Shown here piece after piece: positions 35,681-45,337 of a stretch of DNA of 64,000 bases. Where the stretch lies: contig CANKWU010000006.1 of assembly GCA_947487385.1 (NCBI GenBank), positions 38,897-102,896 on the forward strand, given 5' to 3'. The DNA is from Spartobacteria bacterium. GTDB lineage: Bacteria; Verrucomicrobiota; Verrucomicrobiia; Chthoniobacterales; UBA6821. Within the stretch, counting starts at the first letter, position 1. Each line of letters opens with the position of its first letter. The notes beneath the pieces are model-generated. The model worked only from the letters and a program-made list of their open reading frames with translations, was not told the DNA's origin and did no database searches. The position numbers and the translations under genes are program-made.

Positions 35681-36313
35681 ATGACAATGAAGATCCTTTC
35701 CCTGGACTCCTCCTCACCAGTCGCCTCGGTTGCCTCTGTTTCCTTCACAGAGGGAAGGATGGATGTTCTCTTTCAAAAACAGACTCCCCATGCACGATCC
35801 GACTCATCAGCTCTTTTCGAGGGGTTACGGGATGCCGTGGATACATGCGGCATTCCTGATGCCCTCTGCGTGGGACTGGGTCCTGGATCGTACAATGGAC
35901 TGCGCGCGGGAATTGCAGCCGCAAGAGCATTCGCCACGGCGCGAAATCTTCCTCTCCAAGCCATCCCCTCACCCCTTGCATTGCTTGGGCCTGATGAGGG
36001 ATTCTGGGTTGTCGGTGATGCACGGGGTGGCCATTACTGGATAGCCCGGATTCAGAGAGGGTCGTTCGTCGAAGAACCCCAACTTCTTTCTCCTTCGGAG
36101 ACGCTACATCATCTGAGATCCTATGCAGATCTTCCCATATTAGGATCGGCAGCATTGCCGGAAATCATCGATCTTGTGATATCAACCCCGAGTGCCGTGC
36201 GACTTGCAATTCTTGCCGAAAAGAACGATCCCTCTTTTCTCGTATCGGACACTCCCGAACCGATTTATCTGAAGTCTCCCCATATCACTTTGCCAAGAGT
36301 CAACTTATCATGA
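35681..36313 (+). CDS. tsaB: tRNA threonylcarbamoyladenosine biosynthesis protein TsaB
   Basis: TsaB is the catalytically inactive ASKHA partner that dimerises with TsaD in t6A synthesis. The 210-residue product starts MTMKILSLDSSSPVASVAS and contains CVGLGPGSYNGLRAGIAAARAFA, the family hallmark. ATG 35681 and ATG 35687 are both possible; the second matches the usual short N-terminus. It follows tsaE by one base and overlaps mrdA by four bases (ATGA), so the three genes form an operon. Confidence 0.93.
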   Translation: MTMKILSLDSSSPVASVASVSFTEGRMDVLFQKQTPHARSDSSALFEGLRDAVDTCGIPDALCVGLGPGSYNGLRAGIAAARAFATARNLPLQAIPSPLALLGPDEGFWVVGDARGGHYWIARIQRGSFVEEPQLLSPSETLHHLRSYADLPILGSAALPEIIDLVISTPSAVRLAILAEKNDPSFLVSDTPEPIYLKSPHITLPRVNLS

Positions 36314-38247
36314 GCGCCCGGAACTTTCTTCTTTCCGTTCTTGGGTTTTTTTTCCTCGCTTTCACGGCAGCGGCTCAGATGAACAATGGGACGAACGCTC
36401 CCATCGATGAGAATCCCAAGCCGACTTGGGAAACCCAGAAGCAGGCGCGGACCTTCCAGCTCGGAATTCCCGCTCCCAGAGGACAGATCACCGACAGGAA
36501 CGGCTACCCACTTGCTCAGAATCGCCTTAGTTATAATCTGGCGCTACAATTTCCCACTCCTCTCGACTGGAGCGAAGTCAAGGTCCTGGCCTTTGCCCGC
36601 CAACACATCACGTTCGCCAAGGGGTTCCTCGGACGCCAGATCTCCCTATCTGATCAAGCTATCCTGAATCATTATTATAACCGTGGACTCCTGCCCCTGA
36701 CTCTGCTCGAGGATCTGCAACCCGAGGAACTCGCCGCCGCCAGACGCGGCCTCACCAGTGCCCTGGTGCTCCAGCAAGTCTACGCACGCATTTACCCCAA
36801 TGGACAACTTGCTTCCCACATCATCGGCTATACCGGCAAGGAGGCTCCACTTTCCATCCGTCCGATCGAGAACAAGGATCTCATCTTCACCGAAAGCGAG
36901 GGTCGCGAGGGCATTGAGCAAACCTTCGACTACCAGCTCAAGGGCCACCCTGGCAGCATCCATGTCACCTACAATGCCGAAGGTCGCAAGACCTCGGAGA
37001 GGATCGCCCAACCTCCCGTTCCAGGCGACAATGTGATCACGACCATTGATCAGAATCTGCAACGCATTTGCGAAAAAGTCCTCAGTGAAAACTGCAAACG
37101 CGGCGCCATCGTGGTCATCGATCCTTGGACGGGTGAAATCCATGCCATGGCCTCCTGGCCCGAATACAATCCGAACCACTTCGTTCCCATTCTGAATCCC
37201 GCGATCTACAAACAACTCAGCGAAGATCCTTCCACTCCCCTGCTCCCCCGAGCCTATCGATCCGCTTACCCCCCCGGCTCCACCTTCAAGACCTTTGTCG
37301 CACTCTCCGGATTCCAGTCCGGAAAGCTTACCGCCAAGGATATCTACAGCGGCCCTACTGCAATCGACATAGGCAACTTCACCTTCCACAACTGGAAGAA
37401 GACCGATGCCGGACGTCTTAACTTCGTCGAGGCACTCACCCAGTCATGCAACACATGGTTCATTCAGGCCGGCATCAAGATCGGCGCACAAAACATCATC
37501 ACCTGGACCGAACGTTTGGGACTTGGCAAGAAAACCAGTATTCCGCTCAAAGCCGAATCCGGCGGCATCATTCCCACTGATGAATACATGCTTCGCACCC
37601 AAGGGAGGAAGATCCTCAAAGGCGATGTCGCCAACATGAGCATCGGCCAGGGGGCTATCGTCATCACTCCTCTCCAAATGGCCCAGGCTTACGGGGTCAT
37701 CGCCACTGGGGGACAATTCCACCAGACACGTCTCGTGAAGCAGATCCAGGGCATCGATAATAAAGTGGTATCCGCCTACCCTGACCGTCTTCGAGACAAT
37801 CTCCAGATCAAGCCCGAGGATATGGAGACTCTTAAAAAAGCTCTCGTGGCCGTGACCGAAGATGGACAAGGGACAGCCCATCACGCGCAAGTAAAGGGAT
37901 ACCATGTCGCCGGAAAGACTGGTACCGCACAATGGGGCGGAGGAGGGAACAAGGAGAAGCAGCGGACCGCCGCATGGTTTGCGGGATTTGTTCCCGCCGA
38001 GAATCCCCAGTATGCCTTTGCTGCCGTCTACGAAGGCGAGCCTGGGGATAATAATGTTCACGGAGGCAGTCATGCCGCTCCTCTCATTGGAAAAGTCCTC
38101 CAAGAAGTCTATGGCTCCAAAGAGGATAAGGAGAAGGAGAAGGACACCAAGGCAACTTCCACGGACTCTTCAAACCAGACTGATAAGACCGAGAAACCCG
38201 AGAAATCAAAAGATCAGGATCAACCCACAATGGATCAGTCGAACTAG
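36310..38247 (+). CDS. mrdA: Penicillin-binding protein 2 (peptidoglycan transpeptidase)
   Basis: A class B PBP that cross-links peptidoglycan during cell elongation. An N-terminal hydrophobic segment (FLLSVLGFFFLAFTAAAQ) anchors or exports it. The dimerisation domain includes PAPRGQITDRNGYPLAQN. The transpeptidase motifs are all present: STFK in YPPGSTFKTFVAL, SCN in TQSCNTWF and KTG in VAGKTGTAQWG. A long Lys/Glu/Asp/Thr-rich tail of about 45 residues (EDKEKEKDTKATST and on) follows and is not part of the conserved enzyme. rodA is not adjacent. An IS remnant starts 12 bases past its stop. Confidence 0.93.
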   Translation: MSARNFLLSVLGFFFLAFTAAAQMNNGTNAPIDENPKPTWETQKQARTFQLGIPAPRGQITDRNGYPLAQNRLSYNLALQFPTPLDWSEVKVLAFARQHITFAKGFLGRQISLSDQAILNHYYNRGLLPLTLLEDLQPEELAAARRGLTSALVLQQVYARIYPNGQLASHIIGYTGKEAPLSIRPIENKDLIFTESEGREGIEQTFDYQLKGHPGSIHVTYNAEGRKTSERIAQPPVPGDNVITTIDQNLQRICEKVLSENCKRGAIVVIDPWTGEIHAMASWPEYNPNHFVPILNPAIYKQLSEDPSTPLLPRAYRSAYPPGSTFKTFVALSGFQSGKLTAKDIYSGPTAIDIGNFTFHNWKKTDAGRLNFVEALTQSCNTWFIQAGIKIGAQNIITWTERLGLGKKTSIPLKAESGGIIPTDEYMLRTQGRKILKGDVANMSIGQGAIVITPLQMAQAYGVIATGGQFHQTRLVKQIQGIDNKVVSAYPDRLRDNLQIKPEDMETLKKALVAVTEDGQGTAHHAQVKGYHVAGKTGTAQWGGGGNKEKQRTAAWFAGFVPAENPQYAFAAVYEGEPGDNNVHGGSHAAPLIGKVLQEVYGSKEDKEKEKDTKATSTDSSNQTDKTEKPEKSKDQDQPTMDQSN

Positions 38248-38258
38248 CTAGTTGGCCC

Positions 38259-38543
<285 letters not shown>

Positions 38544-38715
38544 TCACGCCAGAAAACGCATCCTCAAAATCTCCCTCTTCCCCAAAAAACGCCCTTGGCT
38601 CGACGGTCTCTTTTCTCAAGCTGACTCCCAGGCACCTCCATTTACCCAGTTTTCAAACATCTAATGCAATTTTTGTATTAAAAACAGAAAGAGGGCTGGC
38701 AAATCAATCCTTTTA

Positions 38716-38732
38716 ATTAGAATCATTCTAAT
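38716..38732. repeat. Palindrome ATTAGAAT-C-ATTCTAAT over the hisA stop codon
   Basis: A perfect eight-base inverted repeat with a one-base centre covers the hisA TGA (38723-38725). It is AT-rich and not followed by a U-tract on the hisA strand, so it is a poor intrinsic terminator. It may be chance. Confidence 0.45.
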
Positions 38733-39436
38733 ATGACTCTAAGATTTTCGGGCATATGCCCCTCGTAAAGCGCGCGACCAATAATCGCCCCGTGAATCCC
38801 GGGAATCTTAGCGAGTTGACGCAGATCCTCAGGTCCGGAGACTCCTCCACTGGCAATCAGGTCACAGGAAACGGTGACAGCCATCTCATGCATAGCGGCA
38901 AGGTTTGGCCCCTGCAGCATGCCATCGGTGGCGATATCAGTATAAATGATTGTCCGGATACCGACATTCAGAGCTTCGCGAGCCAGATCAAGCGCACTGA
39001 GTCCCATCGTCTCGACCCATCCTTTGACGGCAACCTTCCCATCCTTGGCATCAATGCCCACGGCAAGTCGAGCAGGTCCAAAGGAAACCGCTGCTTCAGC
39101 CAGGAAACCAGGCTCCGCTGCCTTGGTGCCAATGATGACCCGGCGGACACCAGTATCTAGGCCCACCTCAATCGAACCGGCATCACGCATCCCACCACCG
39201 AGTTCGCAGGGAACGGAGACAGCCTTGGTGATCTCACGGATGACGTCCAGGTTCCGACTTTTCCCCTCAAAGGCAGCATCCAGATCGACAAGATGGATCC
39301 AATCCGCACCGGCAGCCTCCCACTTCAGTGCCATGGCGACAGGATCGTCACTATAGACGGTTTTTTTTGCGGCGAGGCCGCGTTCCAGGCGGACAACCTG
39401 ACCACCCATGATGTCAATTGCGGGATAAAGGAGCAT
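38723..39436 (-). CDS. hisA: ProFAR isomerase HisA
   Basis: HisA is the TIM-barrel isomerase converting ProFAR to PRFAR in histidine synthesis. The 237-residue product starts MLLYPAIDIMGGQVVRLERG and has the phosphate-binding motifs ELGGGMRDAGSI and LIASGGVSGPEDL. The two catalytic Asp regions are PAIDI and IYTDIATDGML. It is the last gene of the hisB-hisH-hisA run, 56 bases after hisH. Its stop codon lies within a 17-base AT-rich palindrome. hisF, normally next, is not in the window. Confidence 0.96.
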   Translation of the reverse strand: MLLYPAIDIMGGQVVRLERGLAAKKTVYSDDPVAMALKWEAAGADWIHLVDLDAAFEGKSRNLDVIREITKAVSVPCELGGGMRDAGSIEVGLDTGVRRVIIGTKAAEPGFLAEAAVSFGPARLAVGIDAKDGKVAVKGWVETMGLSALDLAREALNVGIRTIIYTDIATDGMLQGPNLAAMHEMAVTVSCDLIASGGVSGPEDLRQLAKIPGIHGAIIGRALYEGHMPENLRVILE

Positions 39437-39492
39437 TTTGGCTAAAGGTAAAAGGGAGAATGAAAAATAGAGAAATAATGAGATCGTTTATT

Positions 39493-40122
39493 CTACTTCA
39501 ACGAAGAGATGAAGTTACGGAGCATCTCGAGACCGACAGCCTGGCTCTTTTCGGGATGGAACTGTACAGCGCTCAGGTTGCCCTTGGTAACACTCGCAGC
39601 GAATTCGACACCATAGTCGCAGGTCGAGGTGATGACCGTATCATCCTCGGGAACCGGGTAGTAGGAATGGACAAAATAGAAATCGGGATTCTCTGCAAGA
39701 CCTGTCATCAGGCAATCGGAGGGCTTGCGGATGTTCAGCTGATTCCATCCCATGTGTGGGATTTTTATTCCCGAGGACTTGGGAAAATGGACAACCTTTC
39801 CATGCAGAGCCCCGAACCCCTCGACTCCGGGTGATTCCTCGCTCGAGTCAAAGAGAAGCTGGTAGCCCAGGCAGATGCCGAGGTATGGCTTATCGGCACC
39901 GATCCAATCTTTGATGACTTCCCAGAGACCAGCCTCTCGGAGCTGGCGTGCACAATCCCCGAAGGATCCAACGCCGGGTACTACAAGGCCAGCACATCCT
40001 GCCGTGTCAGCCTTGCTCAAGACATGAATGCAATCCGCGCCGGCATGCTCGATGGCACGCTGGACACTGCGGAGATTGCCGCTTCCATAGTCGACGAGAC
40101 CCAGCAAGGCTTTCTTACTCAC
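39493..40122 (-). CDS. hisH: Imidazole glycerol phosphate synthase glutaminase subunit HisH
   Basis: HisH releases ammonia from glutamine and channels it to HisF to form imidazole glycerol phosphate. The 209-residue class I glutamine amidotransferase has the nucleophile Cys in LGICLGYQLLF and the His-Glu pair in VQFHPEKSQ. The oxyanion segment GVGSFGDCARQL is present. Start ATG 40122 overlaps the hisB stop by four bases. HisF must be supplied from elsewhere. Confidence 0.96.
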   Translation of the reverse strand: MSKKALLGLVDYGSGNLRSVQRAIEHAGADCIHVLSKADTAGCAGLVVPGVGSFGDCARQLREAGLWEVIKDWIGADKPYLGICLGYQLLFDSSEESPGVEGFGALHGKVVHFPKSSGIKIPHMGWNQLNIRKPSDCLMTGLAENPDFYFVHSYYPVPEDDTVITSTCDYGVEFAASVTKGNLSAVQFHPEKSQAVGLEMLRNFISSLK

Positions 40123-40715
40123 AGCACACCCTTGGTGCTGGGTATTCCCTTCACCCGATTATCAAAGGAGACAGCGACATCAAGGGCGCGTCCCAGTGCC
40201 TTGAAGATCGCCTCAGCCATGTGATGGGCATCCCGGCCGGCCAGGATGGAGACATGGAGCGTCAGGCCGGCCTGCACGCTGAATGCGCGAAGGAACTCCT
40301 CGACGAGTTGAAAGGGAAAAAGCCCTATCGCCTCCACCCCGCGGGGAGCATCATAGGCAAGGTAGGGACGACCGCTGCAATCCACCACAACACGGGCCAG
40401 AGCCTCATCCATCGGGACATAAGCACTCCCGTAACGTCGGATTCCAGACTTGTCACCGAGCGCCTTCATAAAAGCAGAGCCTAACGCCAGTCCCACATCC
40501 TCGACGGTGTGATGATAGTCGACCTCAATATCCCCCTTCGCCTCAACATCCAGATCGAGGAGACCATGACGGGAAAAGAGCGTCAGCATGTGGTCGAAAA
40601 ACGGAATGCCCGTGCGGATGGATGATTTGCCTTCACCATCAAGCGTGATGCGTAGGGTAATTTCTGTTTCGCTGGTTTTACGATTGAGAGATGCAGAGCG
40701 TGCGGTGTCGGTCAT
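40119..40715 (-). CDS. hisB: Imidazoleglycerol-phosphate dehydratase HisB
   Basis: A manganese enzyme that dehydrates imidazole glycerol phosphate. The 198-residue monofunctional form lacks the phosphatase domain of E. coli HisB. Metal-binding motifs are GIPFFDHMLTLFSRHG, DYHHTVEDVGLALG and GRDAHHMAEAIFKALGRAL. It overlaps the preceding PTPDL-like gene and the following hisH gene by four bases each, which implies coupled translation. Confidence 0.96.
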   Translation of the reverse strand: MTDTARSASLNRKTSETEITLRITLDGEGKSSIRTGIPFFDHMLTLFSRHGLLDLDVEAKGDIEVDYHHTVEDVGLALGSAFMKALGDKSGIRRYGSAYVPMDEALARVVVDCSGRPYLAYDAPRGVEAIGLFPFQLVEEFLRAFSVQAGLTLHVSILAGRDAHHMAEAIFKALGRALDVAVSFDNRVKGIPSTKGVL

Positions 40716-41887
40716 GGCTTAACAGGAGCAACTGATGTCGGTGAGGGCAACGGTTTTTGGGGAGCAGCCGCAGCAGCAGCTGCTGCAGCACTTTGAGATT
40801 TGGTTAGATTTTCCAACTGAAGCTTCAGCCTAGCGTTCTCGATATTAGCCGGCCATAGGCTTTGGGATTGCGTCAACTGATCCTGCGCTTCCTTGAGCTT
40901 ACCCTCGGAGGCTAGTCTGGCACACTCATTTGCGGCGGCCATCCCCTCAGTCATTGGGATTTTCTGAAGGGTGGTAAGTCGGGTTTTTTCCGCCGTGATC
41001 AACATCTGGAGGGCATCCATAGAGTCCTTACTGTTCTGGAAGATCGGGAAGAACTTGGACCCATCAGCGGTTGCAGTCGCCATGGAGTTGCTCGCGGCAA
41101 CCTTCTCGTTCTGCAGAGCGTTATTGATCTCCCTAGCCTGGTCCGCAGGTGTGAGCAAGATGGCTTGTTGACGACGCTTCTCGAAAATTTCGAAGTTGAT
41201 CTTGGCAAGGGATAGTCTGCCCTGAAATTGATCGAGCTGGCTCTGGGCCAGCATGATGGCGTCGGACATGATCTCAGAACCTGGAAATTCCTTTTCTAGC
41301 AGTTCGAAGGACTGAAGAGACCCCGTGCAATCGTTAGCCTTGGCCAACTCGATCATCGCTGCGTACTTGATCTTCGCACCCGATTGATAAGGGTTGGCTT
41401 CTATCTGTTCGGCGGTGATCCATACCCCATTGATCCGGCGGTCTCCACGGCGGAAACGCGTTCGATCTGCATTGAGGGAACGAAGGCTCTCACGGAGACC
41501 GGAAAGATGCTTGGAATAGGGATAACGATGTAGAAATTCAGGAATCTTCTTATCGATGAGCTGGTCATAGAACGCTGAATCCAGAACAGTATCGGGCGTT
41601 GCTAGGCTACCGATCGACTGGAAGGCCTTCTCGTCAGCTGGAGTCGAGACAATGTGAGCGATTCTCTCACGGGAGAAGGACTTCTGATCCTTGATGGTCG
41701 GCGTGACATTAAATTCGATCAGAACGGAATCTGATGTCTCGCTCAGGATCTCTCCTTTGATTTCCTTTCCATCTTTAAAAGTGAGAACATCGGCTTCCAA
41801 GGGCTCCACCATGGTCGAAACAACGAGCAAGAGGAAAAAAAGTACTGAAACAGTGTGATGCATGGAGGGTCTGTAAGATAACTGCAT
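40712..41887 (-). CDS. Secreted PTPDL-like protein with an Ala-rich tail, function unknown
   Basis: A 391-residue exported protein with a signal segment (VSVLFFLLLVVSTMVEPLEA) followed by a small beta domain DVLTFKDGKEIKGEILSE. TIKDQKSFSRERIAHI and then a largely helical region follow. The N-terminal domain and the ATPDTVLDSAFYDQL segment resemble what I recall of the PTPDL family of Verrucomicrobia and Planctomycetes; this is from memory and moderate in confidence. The middle looks like helical repeats (SLQSFELLEKEFPGS). The C-terminus is a low-complexity Ala/Pro tail. Its stop overlaps the hisB start, an odd neighbour for a secreted protein. Confidence 0.72.
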   Translation of the reverse strand: MQLSYRPSMHHTVSVLFFLLLVVSTMVEPLEADVLTFKDGKEIKGEILSETSDSVLIEFNVTPTIKDQKSFSRERIAHIVSTPADEKAFQSIGSLATPDTVLDSAFYDQLIDKKIPEFLHRYPYSKHLSGLRESLRSLNADRTRFRRGDRRINGVWITAEQIEANPYQSGAKIKYAAMIELAKANDCTGSLQSFELLEKEFPGSEIMSDAIMLAQSQLDQFQGRLSLAKINFEIFEKRRQQAILLTPADQAREINNALQNEKVAASNSMATATADGSKFFPIFQNSKDSMDALQMLITAEKTRLTTLQKIPMTEGMAAANECARLASEGKLKEAQDQLTQSQSLWPANIENARLKLQLENLTKSQSAAAAAAAAAPQKPLPSPTSVAPVKP

Positions 41888-41891
41888 TTTC

Positions 41892-42692
41892 TCAGAAAAC
41901 CATCTCCAGTTTCAACTTTTTGACCATTGTCACAAGGAAACGTTCCTGAGCTTGGACACGTCTGTCCAGCGAGTCCTCGGAGGGAGTTTCCAAGGTGAAG
42001 GTCCTTGCCGCATGCTGAAAGTGCAGAAGAAACGCCTCGGGATGCCCCTTCATTAGATCCGGGGTGATGCGGCGTCGGATCAACCCTTTTCGGGCGGAGT
42101 GTCCATCGATCTTGGGTCGGGGATCAGGGGCAATCACAGAGGTGAGTTCGCCACAGAGTGATTCTCCCCAGTGAGGACGCTTTGCAGCCACTTCATAAAG
42201 ATAAAATCCTCTCGCATCGTAGTCCTCATGAAGCGTGGCCGCCGTATCAAAGCGTCTCCCCTTCATCAAGGCACGCTGCGCTACGATCTGCGGTACCTTT
42301 CTTGAATCATAGAATCGGTTGAGATCGCGTTTCTCGGCATCGAAACGGATATTCCTCTCCAGTCCCCACGGATTCAGGCATGGGAAGATCATCCAGTTCC
42401 AAGCTTTAAACTTCTCCAGCGATGCCTCTGCCCAGCGTACCAGACCTTCCACGGCGGCCGGTTCATCGCCATGGATGCCAGCTGACAGATATACTGAAGG
42501 CATCTTAGGGTCATGATCTTCCGAGCGCACAACGATGAGGGGATAGCCCTCTGCCTCCCCATAAACCGAAAGATCGAGTGAGGGAATCAGGTTCACGAGC
42601 CGCAGCCACCGCTCCATGAGCAAGCGGTAATCCCTGACCTGATCCGCTAAAGGAGCTGAACGCGGAACCGATTGAGCGATCGCTTTCTTCAA
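41892..42692 (-). CDS. M14-type zinc carboxypeptidase / desuccinylase-like protein
   Basis: A 266-residue soluble protein of the M14 peptidase / succinylglutamate desuccinylase superfamily. The zinc motif HxxE is in LSAGIHGDEPAAVEG, the substrate-binding Asn-Arg in KRDLNRFYDSR, the third zinc His in ATLHEDYDARG and the catalytic Glu in FTLETPSED. Proteins of this type remove terminal residues or acyl groups from small substrates, perhaps murein peptides or amino acid derivatives. It lies between aguB (five bases) and the PTPDL-like gene (four bases) in the same operon. Confidence 0.82.
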   Translation of the reverse strand: MKKAIAQSVPRSAPLADQVRDYRLLMERWLRLVNLIPSLDLSVYGEAEGYPLIVVRSEDHDPKMPSVYLSAGIHGDEPAAVEGLVRWAEASLEKFKAWNWMIFPCLNPWGLERNIRFDAEKRDLNRFYDSRKVPQIVAQRALMKGRRFDTAATLHEDYDARGFYLYEVAAKRPHWGESLCGELTSVIAPDPRPKIDGHSARKGLIRRRITPDLMKGHPEAFLLHFQHAARTFTLETPSEDSLDRRVQAQERFLVTMVKKLKLEMVF

Positions 42693-42697
42693 TCGAA

Positions 42698-43666
42698 TTA
42701 ATCGATAAAGCGCTTCTCGATTCCAGCATAGGCATCAATCCGGCGATCTCGAAGAAACGGCCAATGGGTGCGCTGGGTATCCATGAACTGACGGTCGAGA
42801 TCAACCACAAGAACCATCTCCTTATCAGCTGGAGCCTCGGCGATGATCTGGCCGTTAGGCGCGGCGACAAAGGTCCCTCCCCAGAACTCCAACCCCTCCC
42901 CTCCTGCAGAAGCCACCGGATTCTCATGGCCAATACGATTCACGCCGCAGACATAACAGCCGTTGGCTAATGCATGGGCGCGCTGGGCGAGTTGCCAGGC
43001 TTCTTTTTGATTCTCACCATACTGCTTCTTCTCCGCGGGATGCCATCCTATCGCTGTCGGATAGAAGAGCACTTCAGATCCCTGCAGGGCCGTAAGGCGC
43101 GCAGCCTCCGGATACCACTGGTCCCAGCAGATAAGAACACCCAGATCACCAGCGCTGGTCTTCCAGTTGCGAAAACCGAGATCACCCGGCGTGAAGTAAA
43201 ACTTCTCGTAGAAAAGCGGATCATCGGGAATATGCATCTTCCGGTACTTGCCGAGATACTTACCGTCGGCCTCGATGATGGCCGTCGTGTTATGATAGAG
43301 GCCCGGAGCCCGACGCTCGAAGAGGGAGGCAATGATCACCACGCCGAGTTCCTTGGCCACTTTGCCGAGCGACTTCGTGGTCGGTCCCGGGATCACTTCG
43401 GCCAGCTTGAAATAATCGTGATCCTCACTCTGGCAGAAGTACTCGCTCAGGAAGAGCTCGGGCAAGCAGACAACCTTGGCTCCATTCTTGGCAGCATCCC
43501 GGATCAGGCGGACCGCGGTCTTGAGATTCTCCGAAGGAGAGCTCACACAGCGCATCTGGACCAAGCCCACGGTGATCGAGCCTTGTGCTGAGGGATTGGA
43601 GCGGGAGGTTTTACGCGAAGCTATGGCAGCTTTTGAAGATTTGAGTGTTTTGGCTTTCTTTGGCAC
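42698..43666 (-). CDS. aguB: N-carbamoylputrescine amidase
   Basis: A nitrilase-superfamily enzyme that hydrolyses N-carbamoylputrescine to putrescine, CO2 and ammonia. The Glu-Lys-Cys triad is visible: [28 protein letters not shown] and [15 protein letters not shown]. The segment [11 protein letters not shown] and the C-terminal [19 protein letters not shown] are typical of plant/bacterial AguB. The start is GTG 43666 and gives a ~29-residue basic extension ([20 protein letters not shown]) before the core. It completes the pathway begun by aguA at 1-2 kb. The divergent cyclophilin gene starts 28 bases away. Confidence 0.93.
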   Translation of the reverse strand: MPKKAKTLKSSKAAIASRKTSRSNPSAQGSITVGLVQMRCVSSPSENLKTAVRLIRDAAKNGAKVVCLPELFLSEYFCQSEDHDYFKLAEVIPGPTTKSLGKVAKELGVVIIASLFERRAPGLYHNTTAIIEADGKYLGKYRKMHIPDDPLFYEKFYFTPGDLGFRNWKTSAGDLGVLICWDQWYPEAARLTALQGSEVLFYPTAIGWHPAEKKQYGENQKEAWQLAQRAHALANGCYVCGVNRIGHENPVASAGGEGLEFWGGTFVAAPNGQIIAEAPADKEMVLVVDLDRQFMDTQRTHWPFLRDRRIDAYAGIEKRFID

Positions 43667-43693
43667 CCCTCTCTGCTACCCAATAGAAGCCCA

Positions 43694-44281
43694 ATGAAAA
43701 AGACACTTTTCGCCCTTTCCACTACTCTCTGCATGGCACCCGGTATCGCCGGAGCCGCCAATCCCGCCGAACCCGTTAAGGACATCCGCATTGTTCTCCA
43801 CACTTCCAAGGGAGATATCCATGCGACCATGTATGCCAGCAAGGCCCCCATCACGGTTGCAAACTACCTGAATCTCGCCCGCCGCGGATTTTATGATGGC
43901 ATCACCTTCCACCGGGTCATTCCTGATTTCATGATTCAGGGTGGTGATCCGACCGGAACTGGCATGGGGGGTCCCGGTTACAAATTCGCCGACGAGTTCG
44001 CTCCCGGTCTCAAGCACGACCGCGGCGGTCTCTTCTCAATGGCCAATTCCGGACCCGGCACCAACGGCAGTCAGTTTTTCATCACCCATGTCCCCACCCC
44101 TTGGCTTGATGGCAAGCATGCCATTTTCGGAGCCGTCGATGGCCCGAAGGACCAGGAAGTCGTAAACGCCATCAAACAGGGCGACAAAATCACAGGCATC
44201 GAGATCGTGGACTCACCCGAGGCTCTCTTCGCAGCCCAAGCCGCGCAGATTGCTGTTTGGAACAAGGCGCTTTCGAAGTAA
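43694..44281 (+). CDS. Secreted cyclophilin-type peptidyl-prolyl isomerase
   Basis: A 195-residue PPIase with a signal peptide ([20 protein letters not shown]), so it likely helps protein folding in the periplasm. The cyclophilin core reads [57 protein letters not shown] and [10 protein letters not shown]. The catalytic Arg (FHRV) and the QGGD and SQFFI motifs are conserved. A terminator follows 30 bases after the stop. Confidence 0.93.
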   Translation: MKKTLFALSTTLCMAPGIAGAANPAEPVKDIRIVLHTSKGDIHATMYASKAPITVANYLNLARRGFYDGITFHRVIPDFMIQGGDPTGTGMGGPGYKFADEFAPGLKHDRGGLFSMANSGPGTNGSQFFITHVPTPWLDGKHAIFGAVDGPKDQEVVNAIKQGDKITGIEIVDSPEALFAAQAAQIAVWNKALSK

Positions 44282-44311
44282 CGGCAAACCGGCATCTCAC
44301 TTAAACTTCAG

Positions 44312-44339
44312 AAAAGGGGGCTCAGGCCCCCTTTTTTTA
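44312..44339. terminator. Bidirectional intrinsic terminator between two convergent genes
   Basis: A perfect ten-base stem AAAAGGGGGC / GCCCCCTTTT with a TCAG loop, followed by a T-run on the plus strand and preceded by an A-run, so it can work in both directions. It lies between the cyclophilin gene (ends 44281) and the minus-strand metallo-hydrolase (ends 44344). Confidence 0.9.
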
Positions 44340-44343
44340 TTTC

Positions 44344-45306
44344 CTAAAACACAGCTGGCTCCCCTTCCTTGAGAATTCTGATTTTTTCATCGATCCCGAG
44401 TGACCTGGCATGACCCAGCAGGCGATCAGGCGGCTCTGCCATCGGTTCGAATCCTAGCCGGAAAGTGCCATAGTGCATCGGAATCATGATATCCGCACCG
44501 AGGGCACTGAAGGCTCGCAAGGCCTCCTCGGGATTCATGTGGACATCACGCCCTGTCGGAGCGTCGTAGGCTCCGATCGGGAGCAGGGCAATATCGATCT
44601 TGGAATGCCCTCCGATCTCCGAGAATCCGTCGAACCAGGCACTGTCGCCGCAGTGAAAGATCGTGCGTCCGGCATACTTGATCAGGAATCCGCCGAAGCC
44701 ACGGTGCTTGTCGTGGAGCATTCTGGCACCCCAGTGATGGGCGGGAGTGAGCGTTACCTTTAGGGAACCGAGTTCCATGCTCTCCCAGCGCTTCAACTCC
44801 TGCACGCGGTTGAACCCAAGTCCATGGACGAGGTCGCCCACATGCTCCGGCACAACGATGGGTTGATCAGAAGCCACGGCCCGGAGGGATTTCTTGTCGA
44901 GATGGTCGAAGTGGGCATGGCTGACAAGAACCAGATCGATTGCCGGAAGTTCATGGATCCCGAGGCCCGGCTCCTTGAGCCTCTTGATGACCTTCAGCCA
45001 CTTCGCCCAATTAGGATCAATGAGGATGGAATGTTCGGGAGTCTGGATCAGGAAGGAGGCATGACCGATCCACGTAATGGCAAGCTCTCCCTCGGCGAGT
45101 TGGGAAATCTCTGGCAGTTTTGTCTGGGAGGAAACAACTTCCCGCACCGAGAAGAGAGAGGGAATGATGACCTCTGTGAGGAAGTTGCGCTTATGCCATC
45201 CCTGCCCGAGCTTCATCGACACATGGTGTTCAGGTTTCGACTTGGCCTGCATGGCAACCTGCTTCCTAATATTTTCGGTTCCTTGCTTAAGAAGTTTTTT
45301 GACCAT
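44344..45306 (-). CDS. MBL-fold metallo-hydrolase, UlaG/NAPE-PLD-like
   Basis: A 320-residue hydrolase of the lactonase UlaG/NAPE-PLD branch of the metallo-beta-lactamase superfamily. Motifs are TWIGHASFLIQTPEHSILID, LVSHAHFDHLDKKSL, TPAHHWGARMLHDKHRGFGG, IFHCGDSAWFDGF and MIPMHYGTFRLG. The pattern resembles N-acyl-phosphatidylethanolamine phospholipase D and bacterial relatives, suggesting a lipid or phosphodiester substrate, but this is inference. ATG 45306 is chosen; the track start 45471 overlaps the divergent folate gene. No signal peptide is seen. Confidence 0.83.
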   Translation of the reverse strand: MVKKLLKQGTENIRKQVAMQAKSKPEHHVSMKLGQGWHKRNFLTEVIIPSLFSVREVVSSQTKLPEISQLAEGELAITWIGHASFLIQTPEHSILIDPNWAKWLKVIKRLKEPGLGIHELPAIDLVLVSHAHFDHLDKKSLRAVASDQPIVVPEHVGDLVHGLGFNRVQELKRWESMELGSLKVTLTPAHHWGARMLHDKHRGFGGFLIKYAGRTIFHCGDSAWFDGFSEIGGHSKIDIALLPIGAYDAPTGRDVHMNPEEALRAFSALGADIMIPMHYGTFRLGFEPMAEPPDRLLGHARSLGIDEKIRILKEGEPAVF

Positions 45307-45337
45307 GATCGCAACGATTGTGTCATAGAAAGGATGG

